Program-made: the position numbers and the translations under genes | Shown here: positions 16,798-23,487 of the stretch, in pieces | Layout: each line of letters starts with the position of its first letter | Numbering within the stretch: the first letter of the stretch is position 1 | The notes under the pieces: generated by a model | The model's input: only the letters and a program-made list of their open reading frames with translations | Told to the model about the DNA's origin: nothing | Databases searched by the model: none | Assembly (NCBI GenBank): GCA_020860565.1 | Contig: JAJBUA010000009.1 | Coordinates: forward strand, 1-49,112 | Source: Clostridiales bacterium | GTDB lineage: Bacteria; Bacillota; Clostridia; Lachnospirales; Lachnospiraceae | Direction of reading: 5' to 3' | DNA: 49,112 bases

Positions 16798-18496
16798 AGT
16801 GAATGCATTATATCTGCGTCTTTCCATGTCGGACGGCGACCTGGGCAGGGACAATAAGGATGAGAGCAACAGTATTGAGAACCAGCGTCAGCTGCTGCTG
16901 AACTATATCGAAGACAGGGATGATCTGGAATGTGACACCAGGGAGTATGTCGATGATGGTTATACCGGGACAAATTTTGAAAGACCCGAATTCCAGCAGA
17001 TGATGAAAGATGTCCAAAGCGGCGAGATAGCCTGTATCCTCGTCAAAGACCTTTCCCGGCTTGGCAGGGATTATATCGGCGTCGGAGATTATATTGAACA
17101 GATCTTTCCTTTGCTTGGAGTCAGGTTTATTGCTGTCAATAACAATTTTGACAGTGCAAAATTTACAGGGGCGACAATGGGCCTTGACCTTGCTATGAGC
17201 AACCTGGTTAACAGCCTGTACAGCCGGGATGTATCGAAAAAAATTCGGTCGACTTTTGAAACAAAATGGAAACAGGGGTGCCCCACTGCTTCGAGGGTGC
17301 CATTTGGCTATCTCTGGGATAGAACAAGCAAACAGCGCTGGGTGATTGATCCCGTTGCCTCTAAGTATGTAAGAAAGGTGTTTGATCTTGCGCTGGAGGG
17401 AAAGAACACGACTCAGATTGCGGCTGATCTGAACAGGGAACGGATTCCCACACCGGGATTGTACGCAAAGATGACAAAAAAACAGATCGCAGAGTCAGCG
17501 TTGATTGCTCCTGACAGTGAAATGCTGTGGAAACCGCCTATTGTAATTAATACGCTCAGAAGATATGAATACACCGGGGCTTTGGTTATGAGGAAAAATA
17601 AGACAATTTCTCTGGGAAGCCGCGCTGTCAGGAGCGTTAAGGAGAAAGACCGTATTATTACAGAAAATGCCCATGAAGCGATAGTGACCCATGAGGAATT
17701 TGAGCAAGCACAAGGAGCAATTCGTACAGTCAGCCCTATGACGTATAAAACAGAGTGGGATTATCCTTTAAAGAAGATTGTCCGCTGCGGCAACTGTAAT
17801 AGGCTGTTGACATATGGCACACGACATGGTGAAGGCTGTTTTGTGTGCTCCAGTAAAAGAGCTGTGGGCAGCTTTTCCAAATGCTATAACGGATTTTATA
17901 GAGAAGCCATAATCAATGCGAGAGTGGCTTATGCAATCCAAAATGTAATCCGGTCAGCTTATTTTTTACAGGAAAAGTTACAGGACAGGAACGCCAGGAG
18001 GACAGTGCAGCTTGATATACCTGAACCGGAGGAAAAACTGGTCAGTGATATGGAGATATTGAAAGCGGAACGGATGCGGCAGTACGAAGCATACGCTGAC
18101 GGCGTGATAGATAAAACTGCGTACCTCAAAAAGAAAAAAGAACTGACAGAAAAGATTGAGGCGATAGAAAATAAGATTTGGGAGGTAAGGGAAATACTCC
18201 GCGTGGAGAATGAACCTGTGGATTGCCTTCGGGAAGTTACTGAAAAGGCTTCTGCATACCCGCAGATGAACCGGTTGTCGCAGGAATTAGTACAGGCTTT
18301 TGTAGAAGCAGTGTATTTGGATGGTGACAGCATGAGGATTGTTTTTAAGTGTGAAGATTTGTTTCAGGAAGCACTGGAAAAGTATTTCCTGGACTCTGGC
18401 ATGACAAAAGATGAGGACGGAAGCTGGGTATATCCTGCGGAGAATGGAACGAATGACAGAGACATGGGTGTATACCGAAGAAGATGGAGGGAATGA
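16787..18496 (+). CDS. Large serine recombinase 4
   Basis: 569 residues. The motif ALYLRLSMSDGD places the nucleophile at Ser13; DLSRLGRDYIGVGDYIE carries the Arg helix and YVDDGYTGTNFERPEF the typical strand. The Recombinase domain (FDLALEGKNTTQIAADL; INTLRRYEYTGALVM), zinc ribbon (VRCGNCNRLLTYG...CFVCSSKR) and coiled-coil (MEILKAERMRQYEAYADG) follow in order. ATG 16787 overlaps the end of recombinase 3 and has CGGAGG 9 nt upstream; an in-frame ATG at 16781 is too close to that site. It is most similar in layout to recombinases 1 and 3. Confidence 0.85.
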   Translation: MLAKVNALYLRLSMSDGDLGRDNKDESNSIENQRQLLLNYIEDRDDLECDTREYVDDGYTGTNFERPEFQQMMKDVQSGEIACILVKDLSRLGRDYIGVGDYIEQIFPLLGVRFIAVNNNFDSAKFTGATMGLDLAMSNLVNSLYSRDVSKKIRSTFETKWKQGCPTASRVPFGYLWDRTSKQRWVIDPVASKYVRKVFDLALEGKNTTQIAADLNRERIPTPGLYAKMTKKQIAESALIAPDSEMLWKPPIVINTLRRYEYTGALVMRKNKTISLGSRAVRSVKEKDRIITENAHEAIVTHEEFEQAQGAIRTVSPMTYKTEWDYPLKKIVRCGNCNRLLTYGTRHGEGCFVCSSKRAVGSFSKCYNGFYREAIINARVAYAIQNVIRSAYFLQEKLQDRNARRTVQLDIPEPEEKLVSDMEILKAERMRQYEAYADGVIDKTAYLKKKKELTEKIEAIENKIWEVREILRVENEPVDCLREVTEKASAYPQMNRLSQELVQAFVEAVYLDGDSMRIVFKCEDLFQEALEKYFLDSGMTKDEDGSWVYPAENGTNDRDMGVYRRRWRE

Positions 18497-18498
18497 CA

Positions 18499-18798
18499 GT
18501 GAGACTGATTAGATTGGGATTGAAACTGATACTTTTACCGATAATGTTCGTGGCGTGGGTGATAAAGTGGATTGGGAACTTCTGTGTATTCTGCTCTGCG
18601 TGGATTTTTTATGTGTTGGCATTTATCGTCGCCATGACAGCGGCGCTGAGCTTTGGTTTCGGACTTGAGGATGGGGCAACCGTGGTGCGGATGCTGGGAG
18701 GCGGCTTTTTCCTGTCCTTGATTCCGCATGTCGCGGCGTACTTTGTGGCCGTTGTATCGACACTGCACTCGGCGCTGCATAATTTTATCTGGTCGTGA
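18499..18798 (+). CDS. Small membrane protein (CD1845-like), end of recombinase operon
   Basis: About 99 residues with three hydrophobic stretches: LGLKLILLPIMFVAWVIKWI, FCVFCSAWIFYVLAFIVAM and FFLSLIPHVAAYFVAVVSTL. It resembles the CD1845-like small membrane proteins common in clostridial conjugative elements. The GTG at 18499 is preferred because GGAGGGA (18486-18492) is 6 nt upstream; ATG 18484 and ATG 18493 are in frame but badly placed. It overlaps or abuts recombinase 4, so it belongs to the same operon. Role unknown. Confidence 0.6.
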   Translation: MRLIRLGLKLILLPIMFVAWVIKWIGNFCVFCSAWIFYVLAFIVAMTAALSFGFGLEDGATVVRMLGGGFFLSLIPHVAAYFVAVVSTLHSALHNFIWS

Positions 18799-18865
18799 AA
18801 GAGAGAGGCAGAACCGCAGGAAAGATGTTCAGACAGATGATATCTGGTGAGGAATAGCAGGGATG

Positions 18866-18903
18866 ATTGAAAATTATTGCCCATATGGGCGATAATTTTC
18901 AAT
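18866..18903. repeat. 38-bp palindrome, copy 1
   Basis: Near-perfect palindrome: ATTGAAAATTAT, centre GCCCATATGGGC, then ATAATTTTCAAT. Same length and core plan as two further copies at 19126 and 19201, upstream of the AAA_14 ATPase gene. In RNA it would form a long AU-rich hairpin capped by a GC stem; as DNA it could be an operator for a dimeric protein. Confidence 0.75.
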
Positions 18904-19012
18904 GGATATGATTTTCAACTTTAAGAGATATTCTCTGAGATTGCTTCTTGAACGCTTCTCGATATTGTTTAAATTTTGCTCAAAATTTTTCCCAAAAGAG
19001 TGCTAAAATACG

Positions 19013-19041
19013 TTGACTTTAGGGCTGTATTTGCATATTAT
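19013..19041 (+). promoter_or_regulatory. Promoter for a short RNA
   Basis: TTGACT (19013-19018), 17 bp, TATTAT (19036-19041). Transcription would begin near 19048, only about 7 nt before a stable hairpin. Confidence 0.55.
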
Positions 19042-19047
19042 AACAAT

Positions 19048-19108
19048 AACAGGACTCCCCACACCTCTCACTTAGTGATGTGCCCCATGGGGAGACATTT
19101 TTGTTTTA
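19048..19108 (+). ncRNA. Predicted ~60-nt small RNA with terminator hairpin
   Basis: Directly after the promoter comes CTCCCC (19055-19060), an inner TCACTTAGTGA hairpin, and GGGGAG (19089-19094), then ACATTTTTGTTTT. The whole would-be transcript is one stem with an inner helix and a U-rich 3' end. No ribosome site or open frame is inside. It could be an independent sRNA, or a leader/attenuator for the AAA_14 gene 150 bp downstream. Confidence 0.45.
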
Positions 19109-19125
19109 GTATTAAATTAGAGGTG

Positions 19126-19162
19126 ATTGAAAATTCCAGCCCAAATGGGCGATAATTATCAA
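19126..19162. repeat. 38-bp palindrome, copy 2
   Basis: Starts ATTGAAAATTCC, core AGCCCAAATGGGCG, ends ATAATTATCAAC. The left half is identical to copy 3; the right arm matches copy 1 except for one or two bases. Confidence 0.7.
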
Positions 19163-19200
19163 CACAAGACTTGCGGTTCTTTGCTAGACATGTTATAATA

Positions 19201-19238
19201 ATTGAAAATTCCAGCCCAAATGGGCAAAATATTTCAAT
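19201..19238. repeat. 38-bp palindrome, copy 3, ending at the AAA_14 start
   Basis: ATTGAAAATTCC, core AGCCCAAATGGGC, then AAAATATTTCAAT. It ends 16 bases before the GTG start chosen for the ATPase gene, so in RNA it would form a hairpin that could control ribosome access. Confidence 0.7.
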
Positions 19239-19254
19239 GAAGGGACGCGCGAAC

Positions 19255-20544
19255 GTGGAAATTAAAAGAGATTCTTATCTGCAGGAATTGATTTCGTATC
19301 AATGGGATGGACAGGTCAAGGTGATAACCGGCATACGCCGCTGCGGAAAATCGTATCTGTTGAAAATTTTATATAAGAATTACCTGATTGCGAATGGGGT
19401 GAATGAGGAACAGATCATTACGATTGAGCTTGATCTTGCGAAGGACATTAGATACCGCAATCCCCTGGAGATGGCATCGTATGTCAGGAGCATGGTTGAG
19501 GGGAAACAGCAGCAATTTTATCTGTTCGTAGATGAGATACAGATGTCTGATCCGGTTCCGAATCCTTACAATCCTGACGGAAAAAAGATCACGTTTTACG
19601 ATGCGTTAAATGATTTGAAGGGACTTTCTAATTTAGATGTATATGTAACTGGCAGCAACTCGAAAATGCTGTCTTCAGATATATTGACCGAGTTCAGGGG
19701 ACGCAGTGATGAAATAAGGATGCATCCGCTGAGTTTTGCGGAATACTACTCAGCCGTGGGCGGGGATAAAAACGAGGCGTTTGACGATTACGCGTTTTAT
19801 GGCGGCATGCCGCTGATTTTATCAAGACCGACAGATGCGGCGAAGATGAATTATCTGAAGGCGCTTTTCACTGAGGTATATATCAAGGACATTGTTGAGC
19901 GTAAAAACATAGAACGACAGGATGTCCTGGAACAGATTATTGATTTGCTGTGTTCTTCTATTGGTTCCTTGACCAATCCAACGCGGGTCGCCAACACATT
20001 GCGGTCAAAGCAGGACGCACAGGTTTCGCCGAACACAATACGTTCATATATCGGACATCTTGAAGATGCATTCCTTTTTTCAGAGAGCAAGCGGTATGAT
20101 GTCAGAGGAAAGGCCTATTTTGACTCACCGAGCAAGTACTACAGCGAAGATATCGGACTGCGGAATGCACGGATTGGGTTTCGACAGCAGGAGATGACGC
20201 ACATCATGGAAAATATTATATACAACGAGCTGGTTATCCGGCAGTTTTCCGTAGATGTAGGGGTTGTATATGAGCGGGAATTAAATGAAAATAAAAACTG
20301 TGTTCGTATACCAAGAGAAATTGATTTCGTTGCGACTACTGGTGGTAAAAAGGTATATATACAATCTGCATATGCATTGCCTACGGAGGATAAGCAGCAG
20401 ACGGAACTGAAACCTTTCTCTCTAACAGGGGATGCTTTTCCCAAGATGATTATCCGCAAGGATATAGGGAAAAGATGGTATGATGAAAACGGAATTTTAA
20501 ATGTCAATGTAATTGATTTCCTGTTAGATAAAGATATCATCTGA
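19255..20544 (+). CDS. AAA_14 / DUF4143 ATPase (first of two)
   Basis: About 429 residues. Walker A GIRRCGKSYL near residues 26-35, Walker B YLFVDEIQ, a sensor strand VYVTGSNSKML, the LSFAEYYSAVGG motif of this family, and the DUF4143 C-terminal half with a nuclease-like strand PREIDFVATTGGKKVYIQ. These ATPases are abundant in gut bacteria; their job is unknown, and defence or DNA-processing roles have been suggested because of the C-terminal restriction-nuclease-like fold. GTG 19255 is chosen since homologs start EIKRDSYLQEL and AAGGGA lies upstream; ATG 19237 is possible but would lie inside palindrome copy 3. Its paralogue is at 31953. Confidence 0.82.
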   Translation: MEIKRDSYLQELISYQWDGQVKVITGIRRCGKSYLLKILYKNYLIANGVNEEQIITIELDLAKDIRYRNPLEMASYVRSMVEGKQQQFYLFVDEIQMSDPVPNPYNPDGKKITFYDALNDLKGLSNLDVYVTGSNSKMLSSDILTEFRGRSDEIRMHPLSFAEYYSAVGGDKNEAFDDYAFYGGMPLILSRPTDAAKMNYLKALFTEVYIKDIVERKNIERQDVLEQIIDLLCSSIGSLTNPTRVANTLRSKQDAQVSPNTIRSYIGHLEDAFLFSESKRYDVRGKAYFDSPSKYYSEDIGLRNARIGFRQQEMTHIMENIIYNELVIRQFSVDVGVVYERELNENKNCVRIPREIDFVATTGGKKVYIQSAYALPTEDKQQTELKPFSLTGDAFPKMIIRKDIGKRWYDENGILNVNVIDFLLDKDII

Positions 20545-20627
20545 AGAAACCTGGAGTACAGGACAGTGGAATTGCCCCAAGTTGGTGTCCAAGAGGGTGA
20601 CAAGAAAATAATGGAAGGGGAATTTAC

Positions 20628-21170
20628 ATGGCGAGGTGGGATAAGGCAGGGATACCACATAAAGGCTGGACAGAAATCGGAATGGAAGATTTGGGCGAAG
20701 AGACAGAGCCGGGAGAGGATATTCAATATGAACAGTGTGAAATGTGCGGGAATGAAAAAATCCGGTATATACATATCTTGACTCATCCAGATGTTCCTCA
20801 TGAGATGCGTGTGGGCTGCGTATGTGCAGAAAAGATGACGGTCGATTATGAGAATCCGGATGCACGGGAACGGGATTTACGGAATCGGGTTAACCGAAAG
20901 AAAAACTTCATGAAGCAGGAATGGCGTCGTAAGCCAGATACAGGCAATTATACGTTGCGCTACAAAGGTGATCAAATAACCATCGTAAGAAGCAGGTACG
21001 GCAGCTGGGGAGTCGTCTATATGGGTGAGTGGAGATGGGATTACCACGGGAAAAAGATCACCGATCTTAATACGGCAAAACTGGTGGCTTTTAATCTGTT
21101 TGACGATCTGCATGAATCGAGATCGAAGGCGCAGCCATATTGGGACAATGGAAGGTGGCTGTACTATTAG
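20628..21170 (+). CDS. Hypothetical zinc-finger-like protein
   Basis: 180 residues. The middle carries CEMCGNEKIRYIHILTHPD followed by HEMRVGCVCAEKMT: two Cys pairs and His residues spaced like a treble-clef zinc site. The C-terminal part is basic then aromatic (RSRYGSWGVVYMGEWRWDY; WDNGRWLYY). I recall similar hypothetical proteins in phages and mobile elements, but know no function. ATG 20628 has GGAAGGGG 7 nt upstream. It follows the AAA_14 ATPase by 83 bp with no terminator between, so they may be co-transcribed; a bidirectional terminator lies after it. Confidence 0.6.
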   Translation: MARWDKAGIPHKGWTEIGMEDLGEETEPGEDIQYEQCEMCGNEKIRYIHILTHPDVPHEMRVGCVCAEKMTVDYENPDARERDLRNRVNRKKNFMKQEWRRKPDTGNYTLRYKGDQITIVRSRYGSWGVVYMGEWRWDYHGKKITDLNTAKLVAFNLFDDLHESRSKAQPYWDNGRWLYY

Positions 21171-21234
21171 AGTTATAAGCCGTAATGCTGGAAGTCTCGG
21201 TAGAAGGCTGTTTGCCTGCTGAAATTATGATATA

Positions 21235-21296
21235 CCCGCATAAGTCAGTGACTGTACTTTGAATAAATTCAAGGTACAGTCAGGGGCTTATGCGGG
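21235..21296. terminator. Long bidirectional terminator hairpin
   Basis: CCCGCATAAG (21235-21244) pairs with CTTATGCGGG (21287-21296), and TGACTGTAC with GTACAGTCA inside, looped by GAATAAATTC. T-rich sequence follows on the plus side. It sits between convergent units: the zinc-finger-like gene and the minus-strand XRE gene. Confidence 0.85.
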
Positions 21297-21311
21297 CATT
21301 TTATTTACTGA

Positions 21312-21653
21312 TCAGATTCCAAGTCCGTAAAGGATTGCTTTCAATTCCTTCACGGTACGGGTGAGAATCTCTTCTTCGATTTCATTACAGTCCAACAAAA
21401 GGCGGTGTAGTTCACTGCCGGATGTTGAAGTTGGATGCTCCAGACTGTCTACCAACAGATCATCAGATGAAGTGCCGAGAGCATTTGCAATAGCAACAAG
21501 AGAATCCAGGCTGAGAGTTCTCTTGCCGACTTCTACCTTGTAGATATGGTCACGGGACAGATTGGATTTTTCCGCGAGATCATCCTGTGTCAAACCTTGT
21601 TTTGTGCGGAAGCTACAGATGCGCTTCCCTAATTTGTCATAATCAATGGACAT
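21312..21653 (-). CDS. XRE-family helix-turn-helix regulator
   Basis: 113 residues. The N-terminal HTH reads KRICSFRTKQGLTQDDLAEKSNLSRDHIYKVEVGKRTLSLDSL in pattern, i.e. the classic Cro/CI five-helix domain, followed by ALGTSSDDLL and an acidic C-terminal helix probably for dimerisation. The start ATG 21653 is favoured because AGAGAGG sits 9 nt upstream; ATG 21659 is too near. It is divergent from the RepA-like/recombinase operon starting at 21937, so it is the likely repressor of that operon, binding in the 280-bp gap that holds two GCGGAC palindromes. Confidence 0.82.
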   Translation of the reverse strand: MSIDYDKLGKRICSFRTKQGLTQDDLAEKSNLSRDHIYKVEVGKRTLSLDSLVAIANALGTSSDDLLVDSLEHPTSTSGSELHRLLLDCNEIEEEILTRTVKELKAILYGLGI

Positions 21654-21798
21654 AAGCATTGCCTCTCTTTCTTACTTATTGCCCGCATGAAACACAACAA
21701 TTATTAGCTTTGAAAAAGCCTATAGCAACGGGTTTTAGAATATTTTTGAAGTAAGACTGCAAAGAAAAACCTTCCTATCAGCATTGCATTCTTAAGCA

Positions 21799-21856
21799 AA
21801 AAAGCGGACTGATTGTCCGCTTTTTCGGCGTCAAGCGGACAACCAGTCCGATGTAA
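21799..21856. promoter_or_regulatory. Paired GCGGAC palindromes between XRE gene and recombinase operon
   Basis: AAAGCGGAC/GTCCGCTTT (21801-21822) forms a perfect 9-bp hairpin followed by T; shortly after comes CGGAC-AACCA-GTCCG (21836-21850). Both share the GCGGAC half-site in inverted orientation, as expected for operators of the divergent XRE protein. The first also looks like a terminator. A weak -10 (TACAAT, 21874-21879) is nearby. The gap 21654-21936 holds nothing else I can name. Confidence 0.45.
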
Positions 21857-21936
21857 TTTCGCAATCACTGGTGTACAATAAAGAAATAAAAAGAAAAGCG
21901 ATAACAACATCTATGTCAGCAGGACAGGGAGACAAA

Positions 21937-22929
21937 ATGAGCGAGAATAGCTGCAGTGGGATAAAATTATACAGTGATGTCTGTACTACGCAGGTGCGGT
22001 GGCTGTGGTATCCATTCATCGCACTTGGGAAATTGACGCTTCTTCAGGGCGATCCGGGAGATGGAAAATCCACGATGATGCTGAATTTGATTGCTGCGAT
22101 TTCAAATGGCGGTACTACCCCTGATGGACAAGCATTCGGACGACCTCATCGTGTAATCTACCAGTGTTCAGAAGATGGCGTGGAAGATACCATAAAGCCT
22201 CGGTTGGAAAGCTGTGGGGCTAATTGTGGAAATGTTGCATTCATTGATGAAGAAACACATGGAGGATTGACGTTGGATGACGAGCGCATCCGGCAGTCGA
22301 TTGCCAGCTTTCGTCCCTGGCTTGTTGTAATTGATCCAGTGCAGGCTTACGTTGGGAATGATGCTGATCTTCAGGTCGCGGGCAGAGCAAGGAAACTGAT
22401 GCACAGGCTCGGAATCTGGGCATCAACTTATGACTGCGCTATTGTACTTATCGGCCATTTAAATAAGAAGGAAGGCTCTAAAAATATTTATCGCAGCTTG
22501 GGAAGCATTGATGTGGTGGCAGCGGCGAGAAGCGTACTGCAGGTAGAACGTGACGAGGAAGATGAGGATATTCGGATTGTCCGTCAGATTAAGAACAGTT
22601 TGGCTCCGGTGGGGGACGAAATACGATATGAAATACGTCCGGGAAGTGGATTTAAATGGCTTGTGAGCAGTACGAGTTCATGTGCTGTTCATGTCCCGGA
22701 TAGAAATGCGATACCTCAATTTGAAACCAAGCAGGACAAAGCTGTTTTTCTCATCAAAAAATATCTGACAGATGGGGATATGAGGTCAAAAGAAATATTT
22801 ATGCGTCTTCATGATGAGGGGATTGGCCGGAGAACTGCGCAGATGGCAAAACAGGAAATGGGGGTTCAAAGTTACCGTACAAGGCAGGAATGGTACTGGA
22901 CTTTAGGACAGAAGCAAAATACTGAATAA
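21937..22929 (+). CDS. RepA-like AAA_25 ATPase
   Basis: 330 residues. Walker A GDPGDGKST at about 38-46, Walker B LVVIDPVQAYVG, then VLIGHLNKKEGSKNIYRSLGS, the DnaB/RecA-like motif of RepA replicative helicases and their element-borne relatives. The C-terminal 70 residues resemble a winged helix (SKEIFMRLHDEGIGRRTAQMAK). Such ATPases accompany recombinases in several Firmicute elements and may allow replication of the excised circle. ATG 21937 has AGGGAG upstream; the frame is open back to GTG 21871 but without ribosome site. It is the first gene of a five-gene operon reaching 26805. Confidence 0.78.
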   Translation: MSENSCSGIKLYSDVCTTQVRWLWYPFIALGKLTLLQGDPGDGKSTMMLNLIAAISNGGTTPDGQAFGRPHRVIYQCSEDGVEDTIKPRLESCGANCGNVAFIDEETHGGLTLDDERIRQSIASFRPWLVVIDPVQAYVGNDADLQVAGRARKLMHRLGIWASTYDCAIVLIGHLNKKEGSKNIYRSLGSIDVVAAARSVLQVERDEEDEDIRIVRQIKNSLAPVGDEIRYEIRPGSGFKWLVSSTSSCAVHVPDRNAIPQFETKQDKAVFLIKKYLTDGDMRSKEIFMRLHDEGIGRRTAQMAKQEMGVQSYRTRQEWYWTLGQKQNTE

Positions 22930-22989
22930 GCGTCATTAGCATTTTGCGCTATCAGGAGTGTGCGTACTACAAGGAGAGATAAGCGATAA

Positions 22990-23469
22990 ATGGCAGACAG
23001 GATTAAACTCGCCGGATACGTGAAACTGGCTAAGCTGTGGGAGAGAAATGCGGAGCAGGCGATTTTGTATCACCGTGAGTATTACGAGAAGAAATATGCG
23101 GATGACAACAGAGTAATTCTTGTTGGTGTGTACATAGATATCACAGGCCAGAAGATGATTCCGAAGCGCCCGGAAATGGTGCGGCTGCTGAAGGACTGTA
23201 CGTTGGGAAAAATCAGCTGCATTGAGGCTCAGACCAAAGGTTATTTTGCTGCGAATACGCAGGAATTGTGTTTTCTGTTGAAATATATTTTCGATCTGCC
23301 ATATCAGATAGATTTGCTGACAGAGGACAGGGAATACCATATTGACACAATCCGGAACGAGGATGGTCAGAAGCAGGCTCTTAAAAAGATGGCGGATGAT
23401 TACGTGGGTCTATACTCCGATGATTATACGAAGTGGAAGAAGAGGCTTCTGCTTGAAATAGAGAAATAA
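22990..23469 (+). CDS. Stand-alone resolvase-like domain lacking catalytic residues
   Basis: 159 residues that align with only the N-terminal catalytic domain of serine recombinases: strand 1 LAGYVKLAKL (usual YARVS), VILVGVYIDITG (usual VGVYADEGISG), RPEMVRLLKDCTLGKISC (usual RPGFQRLLEDCRAGKID), and a helix TKGYFAANTQEL in place of SRFARNTxDL. The nucleophilic Ser is Ala14, the neighbouring Arg is Lys12, and the Arg residues of the SRFARN helix are gone, so it cannot cut DNA. It has no DNA-binding domain. Start ATG 22990 follows AGGAGAGATAAG. Placed 18 bp before an intact recombinase, it is best seen as a regulatory or structural subunit of it. Confidence 0.65.
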   Translation: MADRIKLAGYVKLAKLWERNAEQAILYHREYYEKKYADDNRVILVGVYIDITGQKMIPKRPEMVRLLKDCTLGKISCIEAQTKGYFAANTQELCFLLKYIFDLPYQIDLLTEDREYHIDTIRNEDGQKQALKKMADDYVGLYSDDYTKWKKRLLLEIEK

Positions 23470-23487
23470 CAGGAGGAAAGGACGGAT

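Noticed and set aside
557-18798. Precise attachment-site direct repeats bounding the first element
   Set aside because: Comparing the flanks near 405-555 and 18800-18900 showed no convincing shared core; serine-integrase cores can be as short as 2-3 bp, so ends cannot be set without an empty-site sequence.
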